Assembly (NCBI RefSeq): GCF_016735615.1
Contig: NZ_JAERSF010000004.1
Span: forward strand, 310,001-374,000
Direction: 5' to 3'
DNA: 64,000 nt
Origin: Flavobacterium tagetis
Lineage (GTDB): Bacteria; Bacteroidota; Bacteroidia; Flavobacteriales; Flavobacteriaceae
Under the pieces are notes generated by a model. The model saw only the letters and a list, made by a program, of their open reading frames with translations. It searched no databases and was not told the DNA's origin. Made by a program: the position numbers and the translations under genes. Below are positions 59,569 to 64,000 of this stretch, one piece after another (within the stretch, counting starts at the first letter, position 1; each line of letters opens with the position of its first letter).

Positions 59569-59730
59569 ATGAGCAAAAGAACATTTCAACCATCGAAAAG
59601 AAAAAGAAGAAATAAGCACGGATTTATGGACAGAATGGCTTCTGCGAATGGAAGAAAAGTTCTAGCGCGTAGAAGAGCAAAAGGAAGACATAAATTAACT
59701 GTTTCTAGCGAGCCTAGACACAAAAAATAA
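59569..59730 (+). CDS. rpmH: 50S ribosomal protein L34
   Basis: A 53-residue, strongly basic protein with the L34 pattern: MSKRTFQPSKRKRRNKHGF, then DRMASANGRKVLARRRAKGR and a short basic tail ending in RHKK. This gene is small. It has a good promoter and a terminator just downstream (59750-59777). The usual rnpA/dnaA neighbours are not seen here. Confidence 0.96.
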   Translation: MSKRTFQPSKRKRRNKHGFMDRMASANGRKVLARRRAKGRHKLTVSSEPRHKK

Positions 59731-59749
59731 TGTTTGTATAAACATACAT

Positions 59750-59781
59750 AAGGCGATTACTTTTTTAGTATCGCCTTTTTT
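59750..59781 (+). terminator. Terminator after rpmH
   Basis: Stem AAGGCGA with TCGCCTT (plus a TAC/GTA extension) followed by a T-run. Confidence 0.8.
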
Positions 59782-59872
59782 TATACCTTTTCGGTAAAAT
59801 TTTATCCAACTTTCTAGTTTATAATGCACTAGAGAGGTTTTAAAACGTAAATAACTACACAATACATACAAA

Positions 59873-62728
59873 ATGCCTAAAGACACATCAATAAAATCAG
59901 TTTTAATAATAGGTTCAGGACCTATTGTTATTGGCCAAGCTTGCGAATTCGATTATGCGGGATCTCAATCTGCACGTTCGATTCGTGAAGAAGGAATTGA
60001 GGTTATCTTGATTAACTCGAATCCAGCGACGATTATGACCGACCCATCTATGGCCGATCATATTTATTTGAAACCTTTAACGACAAAATCGATTATTGAA
60101 ATTCTTAAGGAACATCCGCAAATTGATGCAGTTTTACCAACAATGGGAGGGCAAACAGCATTGAACTTGTGTTTGGAAGCTGAGGAAAAAGGAATCTGGC
60201 AGGATTTCGGAGTAAGATTAATCGGAGTTGATGTAAATGCAATTAATATTACTGAAGACAGAGAGCAGTTTAAACAGCTTTTAGAAAAAATTAATGTGCC
60301 AACTGCACCTGCAAAAACAGCTACTTCTTACTTAGAAGGAAAAGAAATTGCTCAGGAGTTTGGTTTCCCACTTGTAATTCGTCCTTCGTTTACACTTGGA
60401 GGAACTGGAGCAGCTGTGGTTTACAAAAAAGAAGATTTCGATGAGCTTTTAACTCGCGGACTTGAAGCTTCTCCAATTCACGAAGTTTTAATCGACAAAG
60501 CTTTGATGGGATGGAAGGAATATGAGTTAGAGCTTTTAAGAGATAAAAATGACAACGTTGTAATTATCTGTTCGATTGAAAATATGGACCCAATGGGAAT
60601 CCACACTGGAGATTCTATCACAGTAGCGCCAGCAATGACATTATCTGATACCACTTTCCAAAAATTACGTGACTACGCTATCTTAATGATGAGAAGTATC
60701 GGAAATTTTGCTGGAGGATGTAACGTACAATTCGCAGTTTCACCAGACGAAAAAGAAGATATTGTAGCAATCGAGATTAACCCTCGTGTATCTCGTTCTT
60801 CTGCTTTGGCATCAAAAGCAACTGGATATCCAATTGCAAAAATCGCTTCTAAACTAGCTTTAGGATACAACTTAGATGAATTGCAAAACCAAATTACAAA
60901 ATCTACTTCGGCTCTTTTCGAGCCAACTTTAGATTATGTAATCGTAAAAATACCACGTTGGAACTTCGACAAATTTGAAGGTTCAGACAGAACTTTAGGT
61001 CTTCAGATGAAATCTGTAGGTGAGGTTATGGGAATCGGACGTTCTTTCCAAGAAGCACTTCATAAAGCAACTCAATCTTTAGAGATTAAGAGAAACGGTT
61101 TAGGTGCTGACGGAAAAGGATATAAAAATTACGAACAAATTATCGAGAAACTGACTTATGCAAGTTGGGATCGTGTATTCGTAATCTACGATGCAATTGC
61201 AATGGGAATTCCGTTGAGTACCATTCACGAAATTACAAGAATCGATATGTGGTTCTTGAAACAATACGAAGAGCTTTATACTTTAGAAAAAGAAATTTCA
61301 AACTACAAAGTTTCAAATCTTCCTAAAGAATTATTGCTTGAAGCTAAACAAAAAGGTTTTGCAGACAGACAAATTGCTCACATGATGAGTTGTTTAGAAA
61401 GTGAAGTACACACTTTACGCACAGACATGAACATCAACCGTGTTTTCAAACTAGTTGATACTTGTGCGGCTGAGTTTAAAGCAAAAACACCTTATTACTA
61501 CTCAACTTTTGAGGCTGAAATTGAAAAAGCAAACGGAGAACGTTTTGTAGAGAACGAAAGTATTGTAACGGATAGAAAGAAAGTAATCGTTTTAGGTTCT
61601 GGACCAAACAGAATTGGACAAGGAATCGAATTTGATTACTCTTGTGTACACGGAGTTTTAGCTGCTAAAGAATGTGGTTACGAAACGATCATGATTAACT
61701 GTAATCCTGAAACGGTTTCTACAGACTTTGATACGGCTGATAAATTATACTTCGAACCAGTTTTCTGGGAGCACATTTATGATATTATCCAACACGAAAA
61801 ACCAGAAGGTGTAATCGTTCAGCTTGGAGGTCAAACAGCACTTAAATTAGCTGATAAACTTTCTAAATACGGAGTGAAAATCATCGGAACTAGTTTTGAT
61901 GCACTTGACTTAGCTGAAGACAGAGGAAGATTCTCAGATTTATTAACTGAATTAAACATTCCTTTCCCAAGATTCGGAATCGCTGAAACGGCTGATGAAG
62001 CTTCGAAATTGGCTGATACTTTAGATTTTCCACTTTTAATTCGTCCTTCTTATGTGTTAGGAGGTCAGGGAATGAAAATTGTAATCAACAAAAAAGAATT
62101 AGAAGAGCACGTTATTGATTTGTTGAAAGCAATTCCAGGAAACAAATTATTGCTAGATCACTACTTAGCTGGAGCAATCGAAGCTGAAGCTGATGCAATC
62201 TGTGATGCTGATGGAAATGTTTACATCATAGGAATTATGGAGCACATCGAGCCTTGTGGAGTTCACTCTGGAGATAGTAACGCAACATTGCCTCCTTTTA
62301 ACTTAGGAGAATTTGTAATGCAGCAAATTAAAGATCACACGCATAAAATTGCTAGAGCTTTAAAAACTGTAGGTTTAATCAATATTCAGTTTGCGATTAA
62401 AGACGATACGGTTTACATCATCGAAGCAAACCCGAGAGCTTCAAGAACGGTTCCGTTTATTGCTAAAGCTTACGGAGAACCTTACGTAAACTACGCTACA
62501 AAAGTAATGTTAGGCCACAATAAAGTAACTGATTTTGATTTCAACCCAAAATTAAATGGTTTTGCAATCAAACAGCCAGTTTTCTCTTTCAGTAAATTCC
62601 CGAACGTAAATAAAGCGTTAGGACCAGAAATGAAGTCTACAGGAGAAAGCATCTTGTTTATCGATGACTTAAAAGATGACCAATTCTACGAATTGTACTC
62701 TAGAAGAAAAATGTATTTGAGTAAATAA
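59873..62728 (+). CDS. carB: Carbamoyl-phosphate synthase large subunit, without the C-terminal MGS domain
   Basis: A 951-residue CarB with both ATP-grasp halves: the first starts SVLIIGSGPIVIGQACEFDYAGSQ, the second KVIVLGSGPNRIGQGIEFDYS (about residue 568). Both have the ATP-grasp triads (VRPSFTLGGTGAAV; RPSYVLGGQGMKI). The normal protein is about 1070 residues; here it stops 120 residues short, at YELYSRRKMYLSK, so the MGS-like domain that binds UMP/IMP/ornithine in E. coli is missing. I believe this is normal in the group rather than a truncation: the gene ends in a clean stop and terminator. It makes carbamoyl phosphate for arginine and pyrimidines. Confidence 0.96.
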   Translation: MPKDTSIKSVLIIGSGPIVIGQACEFDYAGSQSARSIREEGIEVILINSNPATIMTDPSMADHIYLKPLTTKSIIEILKEHPQIDAVLPTMGGQTALNLCLEAEEKGIWQDFGVRLIGVDVNAINITEDREQFKQLLEKINVPTAPAKTATSYLEGKEIAQEFGFPLVIRPSFTLGGTGAAVVYKKEDFDELLTRGLEASPIHEVLIDKALMGWKEYELELLRDKNDNVVIICSIENMDPMGIHTGDSITVAPAMTLSDTTFQKLRDYAILMMRSIGNFAGGCNVQFAVSPDEKEDIVAIEINPRVSRSSALASKATGYPIAKIASKLALGYNLDELQNQITKSTSALFEPTLDYVIVKIPRWNFDKFEGSDRTLGLQMKSVGEVMGIGRSFQEALHKATQSLEIKRNGLGADGKGYKNYEQIIEKLTYASWDRVFVIYDAIAMGIPLSTIHEITRIDMWFLKQYEELYTLEKEISNYKVSNLPKELLLEAKQKGFADRQIAHMMSCLESEVHTLRTDMNINRVFKLVDTCAAEFKAKTPYYYSTFEAEIEKANGERFVENESIVTDRKKVIVLGSGPNRIGQGIEFDYSCVHGVLAAKECGYETIMINCNPETVSTDFDTADKLYFEPVFWEHIYDIIQHEKPEGVIVQLGGQTALKLADKLSKYGVKIIGTSFDALDLAEDRGRFSDLLTELNIPFPRFGIAETADEASKLADTLDFPLLIRPSYVLGGQGMKIVINKKELEEHVIDLLKAIPGNKLLLDHYLAGAIEAEADAICDADGNVYIIGIMEHIEPCGVHSGDSNATLPPFNLGEFVMQQIKDHTHKIARALKTVGLINIQFAIKDDTVYIIEANPRASRTVPFIAKAYGEPYVNYATKVMLGHNKVTDFDFNPKLNGFAIKQPVFSFSKFPNVNKALGPEMKSTGESILFIDDLKDDQFYELYSRRKMYLSK

Positions 62729-62747
62729 TCTCAGATTCTATTATAAA

Positions 62748-62780
62748 AGAAAAGCTCCAATGAAAATTGGAGCTTTTTTA
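62748..62780 (+). terminator. Terminator after carB
   Basis: Stem AAAAGCTCCAAT/ATTGGAGCTTTT with a 4-base loop and T-run. Confidence 0.9.
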
Positions 62781-62806
62781 TTTAAAAATTATTTCTATCT
62801 AAAACT

Positions 62807-63205
62807 TTATTCGCCTTGACTAAAGTTCATATTGTCTCTTGTATTTTTTTGTACTGAAATAGCACCAAATAATGCTAGTAGAAAGGCAAAGGCATAAAAA
62901 CCTTTTTCGCTTGGAAGAATCGTTGCATTCCATAATCCAACAACTAGAAGAACGATTGATAATAATGTTCCAAACCAGCAAATTCCGTAGTAAATATCAG
63001 TAACAGGAAGTTTTTCTAATCGGTCTCTTACGCTTTTTTGTAATGAAACAACAGCAAAAAGTCCGAACATTAGAACGGTGAAATAATATCCTTTTTCGTT
63101 TAAAAGCATTTCGGCTCTGGCAAGTCCAACAATAAAACCGATTGTTCCTGCTCCAAGTGCAACCCAAGATGCTGCGATAAAGGCATTTGATGTTTTTTGT
63201 ATCAT
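62807..63205 (-). CDS. YiaA/YiaB-like membrane protein
   Basis: A 132-residue inner-membrane protein with the YiaAB two-helix repeat, here twice: FIAASWVALGAGTIGFIVGLARAE with GYYFTVLMFGLFAVVSLQKSVRDR, and GICWFGTLLSIVLLVVGLWNATI with GFYAFAFLLALFGAISVQKNTRDN. The conserved QK(S/N)xRD after each pair supports the family call. Function unknown. Confidence 0.88.
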   Translation of the reverse strand: MIQKTSNAFIAASWVALGAGTIGFIVGLARAEMLLNEKGYYFTVLMFGLFAVVSLQKSVRDRLEKLPVTDIYYGICWFGTLLSIVLLVVGLWNATILPSEKGFYAFAFLLALFGAISVQKNTRDNMNFSQGE

Positions 63206-63304
63206 AATTTATTATTTTGGTAAGCCACAAATATAATTAAATTAGATTCGCACCAAAATAAAACCCTATTATTTTGTTCAGTAAAATCTTTCAGATAATA
63301 AAAG

Positions 63305-63330
63305 AAAAAGCTCCAATTATGGAGCTTTTC
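63305..63330. terminator. Terminator after the DUF4252 gene
   Basis: Stem AAAAGCTCC/GGAGCTTTT with a 6-base loop. Confidence 0.8.
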
Positions 63331-63350
63331 TCGTTATAAAAGTAAGATGT

Positions 63351-63890
63351 TTATTTTTTAAGCAATTGTTCTAAAGGTTTTAACTGCTCCATGTCGATTT
63401 TAGAATTTTGTAAAACAGACATTAATGTCATAATATTATTCGGATTCATATCTTCGCCTAACACACGAACTACTGCAAAACCATTTTCTTTTCTGTTGGC
63501 AAAAATGACAAACTCTTTAATATTATCGTCACTTCCAACGTAGCTTACAGAAGCGCCTTCTTTTCCAGATCCAAACTTCATTAATTCCTGATATTTCGGA
63601 TCTTTTAATATGGCTTTTACTTTTGTTCTTTCTGTCTCAAACTCTGCTTGATTGTTTTGATCTGCTTTAAAAGCGAGAATGTTCATTTTGTCAAACGAAT
63701 TCAAAGCTTCGTTTTGCTCTGCAGATAGTTTTGTTTTATCAACATTTAAAATATTTGGCGAAATATCTAAAGAAATAAAATCTTTTTTCTCCGAATTTTC
63801 AACAAAATATTTTTGTAGTGAAGGTTCAGAATTACAGCTCCCCAAAGTTAGAAGAGTCGTAAGTGCTAAGATGAAGATACTTGTTCTCAT
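63351..63890 (-). CDS. DUF4252 domain-containing lipoprotein
   Basis: A 179-residue protein with lipoprotein signal MRTSIFILALTTLLTLGSC (Cys19). The DUF4252 region (FISLDISPNILNVDKTKLSAEQNEALNSFDKMNILAFKADQNNQAEFETERTKVKAIL, then YVGSDDNIKEFVIFANRKENGFAVVRVLGEDM) is intact. Members are common next to ECF sigma factor genes in Bacteroidota. Its start is 2 bases before the stop of the next gene upstream, so they form an operon. Confidence 0.88.
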   Translation of the reverse strand: MRTSIFILALTTLLTLGSCNSEPSLQKYFVENSEKKDFISLDISPNILNVDKTKLSAEQNEALNSFDKMNILAFKADQNNQAEFETERTKVKAILKDPKYQELMKFGSGKEGASVSYVGSDDNIKEFVIFANRKENGFAVVRVLGEDMNPNNIMTLMSVLQNSKIDMEQLKPLEQLLKK

Positions 63891-63892
63891 TT

Positions 63893-64000
63893 TTATTTTT
63901 TGCCTTTAGAAGCTTTCTTTAAGTCTGAACCGCCAGGAAGCTGCATTTTGTCTGTTAGCACTGAGATTTCGTTTATGTCAAAATTACCAGTTAAAGATAG
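63893..64000 (-). CDS. C-terminal end of a second DUF4252-like protein
   Basis: The last 35 codons of a gene running off the right edge (LSLTGNFDINEISVLTDKM, then QLPGGSDLKKASKGKK). The pattern of the tail is that of DUF4252 family members, so a tandem pair is likely. The stop is 2 bases from the start of the downstream DUF4252 gene. Only the tail can be judged. Confidence 0.6.
   Translation of the reverse strand, partial: LSLTGNFDINEISVLTDKMQLPGGSDLKKASKGKK

Noticed and set aside
59873..62728. Frameshift or truncation of carB
   Set aside because: The reading frame ends at a normal stop followed by a terminator, and no downstream MGS-domain remnant is seen in any frame before the next gene.

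Overview
The window looks like a chromosomal segment of a Flavobacterium-type member of the Bacteroidota. It is AT-rich, lacks Shine-Dalgarno signals, and has many promoters of the TTTG / TAnnTTTG type. It carries TonB receptors with carboxypeptidase-like domains, a FecR/ECF pair, DUF4249, DUF5686, DUF4290, DUF4199 and DUF4252 proteins, and a PorT-type barrel family. Nothing looks like a phage, plasmid, CRISPR array or intact insertion sequence. The segment is core genome, with short palindromic repeats in several intergenic gaps.

Layout. 1-3.9 kb: end of a GH2 beta-glucuronidase-like enzyme, MgtC, a GNAT enzyme, then an AraC regulator divergent from a secreted flavodoxin-RidA fusion. 4-9.2 kb: a cell-surface signalling/uptake operon (ECF sigma, small ferredoxin-fold protein, FecR anti-sigma, STN-TonB receptor, DUF4249 lipoprotein). 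9.4-12.2 kb: lipoprotein and Kef-type antiporter. 12.2-15.5 kb: an operon of an unknown protein, a MocR regulator and a GNAT enzyme with two direct repeats in its promoter, then an ACT protein. 15.5-21.7 kb: tRNA-Met, START-like protein, class IV aminotransferase, YqgE, HU, Fmt, RecQ and a small ATPase. 21.6-29.5 kb: a repeat cluster, an esterase, DUF493-DUF4290-MurA, a CDF transporter and DUF5686. 29.5-34 kb: AroQ, four small outer-membrane barrels and XerD. 34-38 kb: a PAS histidine kinase, RNase Y, a probable 6S RNA, ZapA and a coiled-coil protein. 38-43 kb: M23 peptidase, TonB receptor and a lipoprotein with two EF-hand-like loops. 43-50 kb: a composite inverted-repeat element, DUF2971, an MsbA-like ABC transporter, phosphosugar mutase, GT2 and DUF4199. 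50-59.4 kb: L31 type B, a GlmU-family protein, PepSY-like, ABC-F, an OprP-like porin with a SLC13 permease, a degenerate GNAT-like protein, an esterase and TPR. 59.5-64 kb: L34, a CarB without the usual regulatory domain, YiaA-like, and two DUF4252 genes.

Most notable: a FecR-TonB spacer with two mutually exclusive perfect hairpins; two palindromes carrying the same 27-bp asymmetric insertion; a recurring CTAAG/TTCTGAG palindrome, once nested into a roughly 380-bp composite; MocR operator-like direct repeats; a promoter lying inside a terminator at 16.2 kb; MurA with Asp in place of the fosfomycin-target Cys; and a short upstream ORF overlapping the L31 start. I did not find one large novel multi-gene system. 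The unexplained signal is mainly in intergenic RNA/DNA structure.
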